DNA of 64,000 nucleotides from JBBRMG01 sp038230955 (GCA_038230955.1 JBBRMG010000002.1:1-64000), one strand, 5' to 3'. Counted from the first letter of the stretch, positions 17,381-25,926 are shown. Notes: a model not told the origin generated them from the sequence alone. A program made the numbers and translations.

Positions 17381-17647
17381 ATGCCTAATACCAAGTCCGC
17401 GGCCAAAGCGATGCGCCAATCAGCCCGTCGCCACGTCGCAAACCTCAAGACCAAAGCTAAGGTCAAAGACGCAACCAAAAAAGTTCGCAAGAGCTTAGAA
17501 GCCAAGTCTGCCACCGAAGCCACCGCTGCATTACGTGGCGCCATGGCCGCTCTCGACAAAGCTGCTAAGAAAGGCGTCATTCACAAGAACACTGCCTCTC
17601 GCAAAAAGTCCCGCATGGCCAAGGCCATCGCCAAACTTTCTAAGTAA
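17381..17647 (+). CDS. rpsT: 30S ribosomal protein S20
   Basis: 88 residues, the normal length. S20 binds 16S rRNA early in small-subunit assembly. The sequence is strongly basic and alpha-helical, with the family N-terminus (MPNTKSAAKAMRQSARR) and the conserved C-terminal GVIHKNTASRKKSRMAKAI segment. It is monocistronic, with its own promoter and the nested-hairpin terminator immediately downstream. No ribosome-binding site is visible before the ATG. Confidence 0.96.
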   Translation: MPNTKSAAKAMRQSARRHVANLKTKAKVKDATKKVRKSLEAKSATEATAALRGAMAALDKAAKKGVIHKNTASRKKSRMAKAIAKLSK

Positions 17648-17652
17648 ACATC

Positions 17653-17723
17653 AACACCTCTTATTGAGCTGAAACCAGTCGCTAACGCTCTAATGGTTTC
17701 TCTCTCAACAAGAGGTGTTTTTT
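17653..17723 (+). repeat. Nested-hairpin repeat, copy 4 (short), acting as rpsT terminator
   Basis: The outer stem AACACCTCTT (17653-17662) pairs with AAGAGGTGTT (17710-17719) and is followed by a T-run, a standard intrinsic terminator. In its loop sits a reduced core, GAAACCAGTCGCT and CGCTCTAATGGTTTC (17671-17700), matching both ends of the core in copies 1-3 but lacking their inner stem. It also lies at the 3' end of the convergent RhuM-Fic gene. Confidence 0.8.
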
Positions 17724-18735
17724 ATTTCTTGCTAATTAAATTAGCAATCAGCTGAACCATCACTTCTTTGTGGTCCGGCTTGCTTTCGGCAACCAAGAGC
17801 GCTATAGCCGTCAAAGCGTTATCAGAAATAATCCGCTCCCCTCTCCGATTATACACTCGATTGTTCTCTACTAAATATAACAGAAACAATAACGAACCAA
17901 TGCGCTTGTTGCCATCAGCAAATGGATGATCTTTAATAGCGAAGTACAACAGATGCGCCGCTTTTTCTTCCATTGTTTGATACAGTACTTTGCCATCGAA
18001 TGTTTGTTCAATATTTCCCAGCAATGCTTTTAGTTTATCTCCCACCTGTTTGCCAAATAAATCGCTGGCCTGCTTATCTTTCATTAAGCGAGCACGAAAC
18101 CGATCTACTGCTTTTGTTACTTTCTCGTGATCTAACGCCGCAATAACTTTCTTCGTACCTTTTTCCAAAACCAAATCATCTTTGTCATACTGATACAACG
18201 TCGCCCAAGTATTGGCGTAGTCGGTAATAATATTGAGCACTTCCTTTTCATAACCTTCCAGCTGTTTGTTCTGAATAGCCGTTTGAATTAGGGAAACAGC
18301 CCCCTGCAGTTCTTTGACTTTAGCGACATTCTGATCTTTCAATCGCTGCTGGTTTACGGCGTACCCTTTTAGTAGATAATCACGCAGCCGCTGAGTGGCC
18401 CATATGCGGAACTGGGTGCCGCGTTTGGAATTAACTCTGTAGCCGACCGAAATAATCATGTCGATATTATAGAACTCAATTTCACGCTCTACTTGCCGTT
18501 TTCCTTCCATTTGAACTATCCGGAATTTCCGGATAGTTCGATTTTGGCTTAATTCAGACTCTTTATATACATTTTTAATATGTTCATTAATAGTTCTCAA
18601 GTCTTTACCAAACAATTCTGCCATCTGAGCTTGACTCAACCAAACAGTTTCATCTACAAAATTAACACGAATAACGGGACCTTCGTCAGTTTTATATATT
18701 TCTATCTCACCTGTTTTAGGTTCATTTTTCCCCAT
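17722..18735 (-). CDS. RhuM-type protein with C-terminal Fic domain
   Basis: 337 residues in two parts. The N-terminal ~150 residues match the RhuM/virulence-protein family (EIEIYKTDEGPVIRVNF, VWLSQAQMAELFGKD, EIEFYNIDMIISVGYRVNS, FRIWATQRLRDYLLKGY), probably nucleic-acid binding. The C-terminal part carries the Fic active-site motif HPFADGNKR (about residue 268-276), which transfers AMP or another nucleotide to target proteins. The catalytic His is present, so activity is plausible. No antitoxin is adjacent. Two odd features: a 27-bp near-perfect palindrome within the coding sequence (18513-18539) and two direct TACTCAAG repeats 15 bp apart upstream (18758, 18773). Often found in accessory regions. 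Confidence 0.88.
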   Translation of the reverse strand: MGKNEPKTGEIEIYKTDEGPVIRVNFVDETVWLSQAQMAELFGKDLRTINEHIKNVYKESELSQNRTIRKFRIVQMEGKRQVEREIEFYNIDMIISVGYRVNSKRGTQFRIWATQRLRDYLLKGYAVNQQRLKDQNVAKVKELQGAVSLIQTAIQNKQLEGYEKEVLNIITDYANTWATLYQYDKDDLVLEKGTKKVIAALDHEKVTKAVDRFRARLMKDKQASDLFGKQVGDKLKALLGNIEQTFDGKVLYQTMEEKAAHLLYFAIKDHPFADGNKRIGSLLFLLYLVENNRVYNRRGERIISDNALTAIALLVAESKPDHKEVMVQLIANLISKK

Positions 18736-18757
18736 ATATTTTCTGATTACACACTAC

Positions 18758-18780
18758 TACTCAAGAGTAACATACTCAAG
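18758..18780. promoter_or_regulatory. Direct repeats upstream of the RhuM-Fic gene
   Basis: TACTCAAG occurs at 18758-18765 and 18773-18780, a 15-bp period, 25-45 bp upstream of the start codon. This is a candidate operator; no protein can be assigned. Confidence 0.4.
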
Positions 18781-18853
18781 ATAAAATTTCGTTAAAGCTT
18801 TTGTAAATTCTATATAAAATTTCAGTTATACGGAAGCCCCCCGGTAGCTCACC

Positions 18854-19594
18854 TCAATTTATAAAAGGCTTCGCTGCTTGCCAGGCCATATCAAACATCG
18901 CTTTCATGGTACCAACAATACTGACATCTTCAATGCGTACTACAAACAAGTTATTCTCGTGAATGCGAAACAGTGCCATGACATTGCCGTATATTGCACT
19001 GTCGTTTTCAATCCCCTCTTTTGTGGCCAGTCTCGAAGAGTAATGCTTGCCCGCGGTTAAGGCATATCGCTTGGAACTACGGCGGGTTTCTGGGGTATCA
19101 GCAATAATTTCCCGAGTTCGAATTTGATTCTGCTCAATAGTTTCGCTTAAGTGCGTAAAAGTATTGTGGAAGATATGTTCAAAAGTGGCTAAGTTAGTCC
19201 AAAATCTAATGTTGTTAGCCTGGCTAATTTCATCGTAAATTTGTTCCATCCCTTTTTTCCCGACCAATACACGCACCCCAGGCCGTCCCTGTTCCGCGTT
19301 TTGTATAGCTCGCAACTCTGGCATTGCCGCTTGCACGGCCTGCAGTTGCTCTTGCGCCCTTAGCTCCAGCAATTCCGGATTGGCTGGATAATAGTATTCT
19401 TTTTTCCCGAGCGGCACCTTCTCCAATAAGCCGTCTTTCATGAGTTGCTGGATATGAATGTAAGCTGTGGGACGTTTTAAATCAGCCTTTTGAGCCAGTG
19501 TTTGAACCGATGCCGTGCCTAAAGATAATGCTGCTAGGTAGATTTTAGCAGCTTTTTCATCAAACCCGAGGGTGGTTAATGTATTAGAATCCAT
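18854..19594 (-). CDS. TrmB-family transcriptional regulator 1
   Basis: 246 residues from ATG 19594 (MDSNTLTTLGFDEKAAKIYL). I rejected an upstream in-frame start at 19681 because it would lie upstream of the promoter. N-terminal winged helix: TASVQTLAQKADLKRPTAY, HIQQLMKDGLLE. A short linker leads into the effector half (GKKGMEQIYDEISQANNIRFW ... NLFVVRIEDVSIVGTMKAMF), the arrangement typical of TrmB regulators that sense small ligands. It is divergent from a solute-binding protein gene (19774), which is its likely target. The -10 box is 6 nt from the ATG, so the mRNA is probably leaderless. Confidence 0.88.
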   Translation of the reverse strand: MDSNTLTTLGFDEKAAKIYLAALSLGTASVQTLAQKADLKRPTAYIHIQQLMKDGLLEKVPLGKKEYYYPANPELLELRAQEQLQAVQAAMPELRAIQNAEQGRPGVRVLVGKKGMEQIYDEISQANNIRFWTNLATFEHIFHNTFTHLSETIEQNQIRTREIIADTPETRRSSKRYALTAGKHYSSRLATKEGIENDSAIYGNVMALFRIHENNLFVVRIEDVSIVGTMKAMFDMAWQAAKPFIN

Positions 19595-19643
19595 ATCAAA
19601 AGTATGGATTTTTTTTATTATTTTGTCAATAAAACTGACAAAA
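19589..19643 (-). promoter_or_regulatory. Promoter and operators of TrmB gene 1
   Basis: On the minus strand TTGACA (19624-19629), a 17-nt spacer and CATACT (19601-19606) lie 6 nt before the start codon. TTTTGTCA/TGACAAAA with a 7-nt spacer (19621-19643) covers the -35. A second inverted repeat, AATCCATA/TATGGATT (19589-19611), also with a 7-nt spacer, covers the -10 and start codon. Confidence 0.65.
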
Positions 19644-19773
19644 ATAAACAATATTAAGCAATATATCCCAATAAATGGCAAGTTATTATCCTATAATCAG
19701 TTTTGTCGTTAATTTTTCTGTCATTCTCTGCTATTCTTGTTCGTTAAACATTAATCAATAAGGAGCATGATAA

Positions 19774-20883
19774 ATGACTAGATATATCAAGGTATTAATT
19801 ATTGTTGTAGTAATTGTGGCAATTGCAATAATCGCTCATGGCATTACTGACAAAACCACTCCCGCAGCCAGCCAGGCTGGCTTAAAGATAGGATCCATCC
19901 TGCCTTTAACTGGGGACTTCGCCTCATTCGGCAGCGAAATCAATCGGGGCGCAGAAATAGCGGTGGATGAAGCCAGACAGTCTGGCATTAATATAGAGTA
20001 TGTTAGCGAGGATGATCGATCGGAACCCACCAAGTCAGTCGATGCGGCTAACAAGCTAGTTCACGCTGACAACGTAGACGTCGCCTTTACTGCCACCGTG
20101 CAGGAAGTAAAACCTACCGCGCCGATATTCAACAATGGCCAGACACCACTGATTGCAGTATGGGATAGCAATGACTTTATTAAAACCGCTGGCTCAAGCA
20201 TCTTTACTACCGGCTTTGGCACGGAAGCCGCTGGTCAAACAATGGCTCGGCACGCACACAATACTTTAGGCTTACAAAAAGTAGCTGTCATACCAATGAA
20301 AGATGACTGGTCTAGCTTGATTGCCGATGCCTATATAAAAGAATTTACCAAGCTGGGTGGCACAGTTACCATGAGCGAACAAACAAGCGCTAACCAAAAA
20401 GATTTTCGCACTCTAATTGCCAAAGCCCAAAATTCTGGAGCAGAAGGAATCTATGCACCACTGTTGCCTCAAGCCGGTGGTCCATTCCTAAAGCAAACAA
20501 GAGAATTAAACTTCCATGGACCAATCATGATGGGCGATAGTTTTTCTCAGAACGATGTCAATGTCGCCAACGGTGCAGCTGAGAATGTCTACTTCACCAA
20601 TTTGTACGCCAGCCAGACTGACCAGTTATCAGCCAAGTACAAAGCTAAGTTCAGCGCTACCCCGAGTGACCCAATCTTTGTCTCATTCGGCTACGACGCC
20701 ATTAAAACTATTATTGCAGCACATCACAAAGCAATCGATGATAAAACATCCATTAAGCAAGCGTTACTTAACACGAAATTGCAAGGCACTGGCACTCTGA
20801 TTAATTTTAACGGCAAACAATATTCGGAGCGATTAGAAAAACTGTACCAAGTGAAGAATGGACGGTTCATCGAGATAAAGTAA
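19774..20883 (+). CDS. Branched-chain amino-acid-type solute-binding protein 1, membrane anchored
   Basis: 369 residues. An N-terminal helix (residues 5-22) with no lipobox Cys anchors the protein; the rest is a periplasmic-binding-protein type I fold of the LivJ kind: IGSILPLTGDFASFGSEINR, AVDEARQSGINIEYVSEDD, AANKLVHADNVDVAF, KVAVIPMKDDW. The family binds leucine-like amino acids, amides or related small molecules; specificity cannot be read from sequence. No permease or ATPase gene is adjacent, so it is either an orphan receptor or shares a transporter encoded elsewhere. AAGGAGC precedes ATG 19774. It is divergent from TrmB gene 1. Confidence 0.9.
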   Translation: MTRYIKVLIIVVVIVAIAIIAHGITDKTTPAASQAGLKIGSILPLTGDFASFGSEINRGAEIAVDEARQSGINIEYVSEDDRSEPTKSVDAANKLVHADNVDVAFTATVQEVKPTAPIFNNGQTPLIAVWDSNDFIKTAGSSIFTTGFGTEAAGQTMARHAHNTLGLQKVAVIPMKDDWSSLIADAYIKEFTKLGGTVTMSEQTSANQKDFRTLIAKAQNSGAEGIYAPLLPQAGGPFLKQTRELNFHGPIMMGDSFSQNDVNVANGAAENVYFTNLYASQTDQLSAKYKAKFSATPSDPIFVSFGYDAIKTIIAAHHKAIDDKTSIKQALLNTKLQGTGTLINFNGKQYSERLEKLYQVKNGRFIEIK

Positions 20884-20887
20884 GATA

Positions 20888-20916
20888 AAAGCCACCAGTT
20901 GCTGGTGGCTTTTTTA
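20888..20916 (+). terminator. Intrinsic terminator after solute-binding gene 1
   Basis: GCCACCAG/CTGGTGGC stem with a 3-nt loop (20891-20909), flanked by AAA and a T-run. It overlaps the end of the convergent TrmB gene 2. Confidence 0.9.
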
Positions 20917-21648
20917 CTCCATGACCTCTGCCGATCGCCAAGCCAACTCAAATAATGTTTTCAAAGACTGCGATACCTCGCGACTGGTAATCATTACTGC
21001 AAACAGTTCAGGCTGAAAAGAAAAAAATACTACACTATCACCAAACAATGCACTATCTGTCGGAAACGTTAAGCCAATAGGCACAAAACGGAATTGGTGA
21101 TTCGGCATTTTCTGCGCCGCCTGGCGATACTCATCATCTTGAGGAGAATGAATAATTAACTCTTTTACTTGAATTCGCTTTTCACTAATGTTTTTTAAAA
21201 AACTTGCCAGTCCCTCGGGAAACATTTTTGCTACTTCTTGCGTAGTGCCAAACAGTGATACTCCACCTGAATTAAATATTTTTTCATAGACCTGCCTAAC
21301 CCCTTCTTTACCTTCATACAACTGCACTTGGGGTTTATCTTTTCGCTTGTTAAAAGAAGCTAATAATTGTGGGAGTGAGTGACTAAGTAAGTCCTGTTTC
21401 TTTTTTAAATCAAAGCTCAATTGCTCAGGTGATTCCGCAGCATACAAAATTTTCTTGTTGCGGGGAATTACATTGACCAAACCCTTTTGTTTTAGCTCAT
21501 CCAATACTAAATAAGTAGTCGGGCGTTTGATTCCCGCTTTCTGGGCAATTCCGTAAACAGAAGCTGTCCCTAGTTCCAATAAAGCCACATAAACGCTGGC
21601 TTGTTTTTCGTTTAGGCCTAATTTTTCCAATACTTCAATCATATCCAT
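20914..21648 (-). CDS. TrmB-family transcriptional regulator 2
   Basis: 244 residues. Winged helix at the N-terminus (LEKLGLNEKQASVYVALLEL, TASVYGIAQKAGIKRPTTYL, VLDELKQKGLV), followed by the effector half (YEGKEGVRQVYEKIFNSGGV ... LFAVMITSREVSQSLKTLFEL). It is paralogous to the regulator at 18854. It is divergent from solute-binding gene 2 (21845), and inverted repeats GTCA-N7-TGAC lie over the -35 boxes of both promoters, which fits auto- and cross-repression. The start ATG 21648 is 6 nt after a CATAAT -10 box, so the mRNA is probably leaderless. Confidence 0.9.
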   Translation of the reverse strand: MDMIEVLEKLGLNEKQASVYVALLELGTASVYGIAQKAGIKRPTTYLVLDELKQKGLVNVIPRNKKILYAAESPEQLSFDLKKKQDLLSHSLPQLLASFNKRKDKPQVQLYEGKEGVRQVYEKIFNSGGVSLFGTTQEVAKMFPEGLASFLKNISEKRIQVKELIIHSPQDDEYRQAAQKMPNHQFRFVPIGLTFPTDSALFGDSVVFFSFQPELFAVMITSREVSQSLKTLFELAWRSAEVME

Positions 21649-21654
21649 AAATAT

Positions 21655-21692
21655 ATTATGACTGTTATTAACAGTTTGTCAACTATTCTGAC
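21655..21692 (-). promoter_or_regulatory. Promoter and operator of TrmB gene 2
   Basis: Minus strand: TTGACA (21677-21682), 16-nt spacer, CATAAT (21655-21660). The operator-like GTCA-N7-TGAC (21678-21692) overlaps the -35. A second palindrome ACTGTTATTAACAGT (21661-21675) fills the spacer. Confidence 0.65.
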
Positions 21693-21751
21693 GAATTAAT
21701 ATCGATATCAGTATTTTGCTTTAAATAAGTCATTTATAAGTTATTAGTAAT

Positions 21752-21790
21752 GTCAGTAGAATTGACTATAACACTATTTTGTTATATAAT
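21752..21790 (+). promoter_or_regulatory. Promoter and operator of solute-binding gene 2
   Basis: TTGACT (21762-21767), a 17-nt spacer and TATAAT (21785-21790). GTCA-N7-TGAC (21752-21766) covers the -35, the same geometry as at 21678 and 19625. Confidence 0.75.
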
Positions 21791-21844
21791 CTGCTGTTAA
21801 ATAAAAACAAAAAGGTTTCATCAATCATTAAGAACCAAAGAATC

Positions 21845-23017
21845 ATGAAGAATATGAAATGGACAGTAGCAGTGGTTATCGTACTGGCCTTAGTGGCACT
21901 ACTAGTAGCAAAGAATAATCATCAGCAGAAAGCTCAGCTTGTGGCAGAGAGATGCGATTCCGGTGACACCATTAAGATCGGGGCCGTGTATACTTTTACG
22001 GGTAACCTGGCTGACATCGGTGAGTCATTCCGCGAAGGTACTGAAATAGAGAAAGACCAAATTAATGCCGCCGGGGGTATTAACGGAAAAAAGATTGAGA
22101 TAATTTACGAAGACGCACCTGATTTCGCCGGCAAGCCTGGAGTAGACGCAGTGCATAAACTAGTATCGCAAAACAAAGTTTGCGCTGTGCTAGATTTTGT
22201 TTACGGTAGTCTCGGTGGTATTAATAGTTTTGCTGAAAAGAACCAAGTACCCATTGTCGACCCGCTGGACTCGTCCGACAAAATTGCTGGGTTTGGTGAC
22301 TGGGTATTCAGTAGCGGTGTGTACGACGACGGCATCGGCACCCATGTCGCTGAATTTGCCAAGAATGAAAAGGGAATCGATAAAGTGTCAATGCTGGTGG
22401 GGCAAGATGAATATCTTTTATCTGTAGCAAGTGGTTTCGAAAAAACATTTAAAGCAGGTGGTGGCCAAATCACTGATCGGGAAGAGTTTGTAATCGGCAC
22501 TACTGATTTTAAAACCTCATTGTCTAAACTAATCCAAAGTGGCGCCCAAACAATATTCATTGGCCACATAGGCGAGGGTGGCATAATTGTGAAGCAAGCC
22601 CGCGAACTCGGTTTTAAAGGTACGTTTCTTGGAACTGATACTTTCAGCTTAGCTGACGTACAAAGAGTAGGTGGCTCGTTACTGAACGACAACTTGTACT
22701 TTGCGTTATGGCGCAACTTTGATGCCACTACAAAGGACCAGGATCAGTTTTCCAAAGCATTCCTGGCAAAATACAACAAAGCCCCCGGTGATTACATGTT
22801 TTACAACGTACTTGGTTACGATGGCTTAAAAGTAATGGCTGAAGCAATTAGTAAGTCGGACATGACCGGGGGCAGCATAAAGGACCAACTGTACAAGATA
22901 AATAATTTCCAGGGATTAAGTGGCCCAATTACCATTACACCAGAGGGAATTAATAAAGACCCTAAATCCGCCATGGTAATGTACAAAGACGGCAAGATTG
23001 TTCGTTACCAGAAATAG
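21845..23017 (+). CDS. Branched-chain amino-acid-type solute-binding protein 2, membrane anchored
   Basis: 390 residues from ATG 21845. An in-frame start at 21779 is unlikely because it lies upstream of the predicted transcription start (about 21797). One anchoring helix (residues 8-22), no lipobox, then a LivJ-like type I binding fold: IKIGAVYTFTGNLADIGESF, INAAGGINGKKIEIIYED, AVHKLVSQNKVCAVL, FKGTFLGTDTF. It is a clearer match to the amino-acid-binding family than the paralogue at 19774. Again there is no permease or ATPase neighbour. The operator in its promoter points to control by TrmB 2. Confidence 0.92.
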   Translation: MKNMKWTVAVVIVLALVALLVAKNNHQQKAQLVAERCDSGDTIKIGAVYTFTGNLADIGESFREGTEIEKDQINAAGGINGKKIEIIYEDAPDFAGKPGVDAVHKLVSQNKVCAVLDFVYGSLGGINSFAEKNQVPIVDPLDSSDKIAGFGDWVFSSGVYDDGIGTHVAEFAKNEKGIDKVSMLVGQDEYLLSVASGFEKTFKAGGGQITDREEFVIGTTDFKTSLSKLIQSGAQTIFIGHIGEGGIIVKQARELGFKGTFLGTDTFSLADVQRVGGSLLNDNLYFALWRNFDATTKDQDQFSKAFLAKYNKAPGDYMFYNVLGYDGLKVMAEAISKSDMTGGSIKDQLYKINNFQGLSGPITITPEGINKDPKSAMVMYKDGKIVRYQK

Positions 23018-23025
23018 ACCGTTAT

Positions 23026-23057
23026 AACAAAACTCCCCGGTTACGGGGAGTTTTGTT
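23026..23057. terminator. Bidirectional terminator between solute-binding gene 2 and polA
   Basis: A long perfect stem AACAAAACTCCCCG/CGGGGAGTTTTGTT works for both convergent genes. The polA stop codon lies inside it. Confidence 0.85.
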
Positions 23058-25893
23058 CCACCCTTTTCATTTGGCCCCAATTATCACCAACCTTAGCTTC
23101 GGCGGTAACCGGTACGGTCAGTTTAATAGCGGACTCCATTAGCGGTTTTATTATTTCTATCCATTTGTCTACGGCGCTCTCTTGGACCTCAAACACTAAT
23201 TCGTCGTGGACTTGCAACAACATGCGAATTTCATCACCTAACCCTGCGATTTCTCTGAAAATGTTAAGCATGGCGATTTTTAACACATCGGCCTGTAGAC
23301 TCTGGATAGGGAAATTTACAGCAGCCCGTTCCGCTGCGGCGCGAATAAAGAACTGCGACGACTTTACTTCAGGGAACTTGCGAGTGCGCCCCAGTTCGTT
23401 CTTCACTAACGCATCGCGGTTGACATCGACTTTAACACTATCTATGTATTGCTTCACTTGGGGATAGGCAGCGAAATATTTATTAATAAACTCCTTGGCC
23501 TCGGCGTTAGTCACAGCGCCAATGCGACTAGACAGACCAAAACTGGACAGACCGTACAACACTCCAAAGTTAATGGTCTTAGCATCACGGCGCATATCGT
23601 CGGTCAGCCCTTCATCACCCACCCCAAATATGGCTCTCGCTGTGTTAGCGTGAATATCTTCTTTGTTTTTAAACACGTGCATCATATTTTTGTCCTGCGA
23701 CAAATGAGCGATAATTCGCAGTTCCATTTGCGAGTAATCTATGGAAACAAGTTTGTATCCCTTTTCGGCCACGAACGCTTTGCGAATTTCCGCACCCAAG
23801 CCTGTGCCGCGCACTGGAATATTTTGCAAATTTGGATCAATCGATGACAGTCGGCCCGTCGCGGCAATAGTTTGATTGTAACTAGTATGAATGCGCCCCG
23901 TGGCTGGATTGACTTGCAACGGCAACGCTAGTAAGTAAGTCGATTGCAACTTCGACAGTTCTCGATAATTCAAAATCTTTTCAATAATGGGATGCTCACC
24001 TAATAAGTATTCCAGCACACCCGCTGCAGTAGACAGTCCTGTTTTGTTTTTCTTTCCTGAAGTTAAGCCGAGTTTATTGTAAAGAATTTCGCCTAACTGC
24101 TTTGGGGAGTTTAAATTAAATTCTTCGTCCGCTAATTTATAGATGTCTTGTTCTAGGTCATTAATCTGATTTTTTGCATCTTCTGACAGCCGAGCAACTA
24201 AATCAATATCTAACTTGATTCCCCAGCGCTCCATATTGGCTAGCACCGGAATAAGCGGCATTTCAATCTCACGAAAAATTTTGTCTAAGCCTTCTTTTTT
24301 CAGCTCTGGTTCAAAAATTTCTTTTAGTCGCAAAGTAATGTCAGCATCTTCAGCGGCATACCAACTAACCTTTTCTACATCCACTTGGTCCATGGTAATT
24401 TGGTTCTTACCTTTGCCAATTAAATCTTCAATTGGTTGCATCTGATAACCAAGTTCATTGAACGCAGCAGCATCTAAGCTGTGTTTACGGGTACCAGCGT
24501 TCAGTAAATAAGATGCAATCATAGTGTCGAATGCTGGATTCTCCAGTTTGATGTTCTCGTTTTGCAGCACTAACAAATCATATTTAATGTTGTGGCCAAT
24601 CTTAGCGGCATTACTGGCAATCAGTTTTTTTAACGCTTCGCTTTTCGTAACGATGTTAGCAGGAACATAATAAGCTTCGCCTGGTTTAGTAGCCAATGAC
24701 ACGCCTACCAACCGGGCTACGATTGGGTTCAAGCCTGTGGTCTCAGTATCGATAGCTAAATCAGTATTTTTGTCAGTGGACTTAGTAATTTTCTTCAAAA
24801 CTTTATCGAGTTTTTCTAAACTGTCGAGCAATTGATAATCCTGTTTAAAATCAACCAGCTTCACGGCCTGAGGCACTAATGGCGCATCCACAGCGCCTTC
24901 ATCTTTAGTGGCGGATTTTGCTGTGCCCTTGGATTTGGCTTTAATTTCCGCTGATGCTTCCACTGCCGGCAGCTCTTTAGCCCCAATATAATCTTTGGGC
25001 AACTTGTCTATTAAACTCCGAAACTCCAACTCCTGGAATAATTTCATGGTAGCAGTTAAATCAGCCTGCTTAAATTGGTACGGTTGAATATCAATATCGA
25101 GCGGCACATCGCAAACAATCTTCGACAAGAAATAAGATTGATCCGCCTCTTTCTCACCGTCAATCAACAACTGCAAAATACGCGGCTTAATTTTATCGCC
25201 GATCTTACCAGCTTTTATCGCCGCGTACAATTTTTGCAAAGAGCCAAAATCTTGAATTAACTGGCCAGCGGTTTTTTCACCAATACCACGCACACCTTTA
25301 ATATTATCTGATGGATCACCACGCAAAGACTTATAGTCGATCATCTGTAAGGGAGTTAAACCATAGCGGTCTTTCACAGCTTGTTCATCATAAATAGCAG
25401 TATCACCAATGCCTTTACGCAACGTATAAATTTTCACGCACTTATTCACGAGCTGAAGCGCATCTAAATCGCCGGTGACAATCATAACATCGCAGTTGTC
25501 CTGAGATTGTTTGCACAGCTCGGTAGCCAAAGTACCCAGAACGTCATCAGCCTCAAACCCTTTCACTTCAAAAATTGGAATATTTAACAACCGCGCCACT
25601 TCTTTCACCCGAGGGAACTGATCATACAATTCCTGTGCCGCTTTTACCCGAGTCCCTTTGTACTCAGCGTAACTATCGTGCCGAAAAGTCGGACCAGCTA
25701 AATCAAAAGAGCAAGCAATGTGCGTCGGTTTTAAGTCTTTAATCGCGCGGAGCAGTATCATTGTAAATCCGTAAACTGCATTAGTCTGTTCCCCCGACTT
25801 TGAGGTCAAAGCCGGAATAGCATGAAAGCCCCGATGAACCAGGGCATTGCCGTCTATCAACATATATCGTTTATCCGCTTTTTTCTTTGGCAT
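23041..25893 (-). CDS. polA: DNA polymerase I
   Basis: 950 residues, full length. Pol I fills gaps and removes RNA primers. The 5'-3' exonuclease domain is at the N-terminus (LIDGNALVHRGFHA, GFEADDVLGT, GDLDALQLV, GDPSDNIKGVRGIGEKTA). The 3'-5' proofreading domain keeps its acidic motif (AIDTETTGLNP, about residue 375-385), so proofreading is plausible, unlike in Pol I versions that have lost it. The polymerase domain has DYSQMELR (about 717) and VHDELVFEV (about 893). The last codons run into the shared terminator hairpin. Confidence 0.97.
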   Translation of the reverse strand: MPKKKADKRYMLIDGNALVHRGFHAIPALTSKSGEQTNAVYGFTMILLRAIKDLKPTHIACSFDLAGPTFRHDSYAEYKGTRVKAAQELYDQFPRVKEVARLLNIPIFEVKGFEADDVLGTLATELCKQSQDNCDVMIVTGDLDALQLVNKCVKIYTLRKGIGDTAIYDEQAVKDRYGLTPLQMIDYKSLRGDPSDNIKGVRGIGEKTAGQLIQDFGSLQKLYAAIKAGKIGDKIKPRILQLLIDGEKEADQSYFLSKIVCDVPLDIDIQPYQFKQADLTATMKLFQELEFRSLIDKLPKDYIGAKELPAVEASAEIKAKSKGTAKSATKDEGAVDAPLVPQAVKLVDFKQDYQLLDSLEKLDKVLKKITKSTDKNTDLAIDTETTGLNPIVARLVGVSLATKPGEAYYVPANIVTKSEALKKLIASNAAKIGHNIKYDLLVLQNENIKLENPAFDTMIASYLLNAGTRKHSLDAAAFNELGYQMQPIEDLIGKGKNQITMDQVDVEKVSWYAAEDADITLRLKEIFEPELKKEGLDKIFREIEMPLIPVLANMERWGIKLDIDLVARLSEDAKNQINDLEQDIYKLADEEFNLNSPKQLGEILYNKLGLTSGKKNKTGLSTAAGVLEYLLGEHPIIEKILNYRELSKLQSTYLLALPLQVNPATGRIHTSYNQTIAATGRLSSIDPNLQNIPVRGTGLGAEIRKAFVAEKGYKLVSIDYSQMELRIIAHLSQDKNMMHVFKNKEDIHANTARAIFGVGDEGLTDDMRRDAKTINFGVLYGLSSFGLSSRIGAVTNAEAKEFINKYFAAYPQVKQYIDSVKVDVNRDALVKNELGRTRKFPEVKSSQFFIRAAAERAAVNFPIQSLQADVLKIAMLNIFREIAGLGDEIRMLLQVHDELVFEVQESAVDKWIEIIKPLMESAIKLTVPVTAEAKVGDNWGQMKRVEQNSP

Positions 25894-25926
25894 ACCGGTA
25901 TTTTAGCGGTTTCTAAGCATAAACAA

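Noticed and set aside
17722..18735. Complete toxin-antitoxin locus at the Fic gene
   Set aside because: No small antitoxin frame adjoins it on the same strand, so only a single-protein Fic enzyme can be claimed.
21779..21844. Upstream start for solute-binding protein 2
   Set aside because: The frame is open from 21779, but that start overlaps the -10 box and lies before the predicted transcription start.
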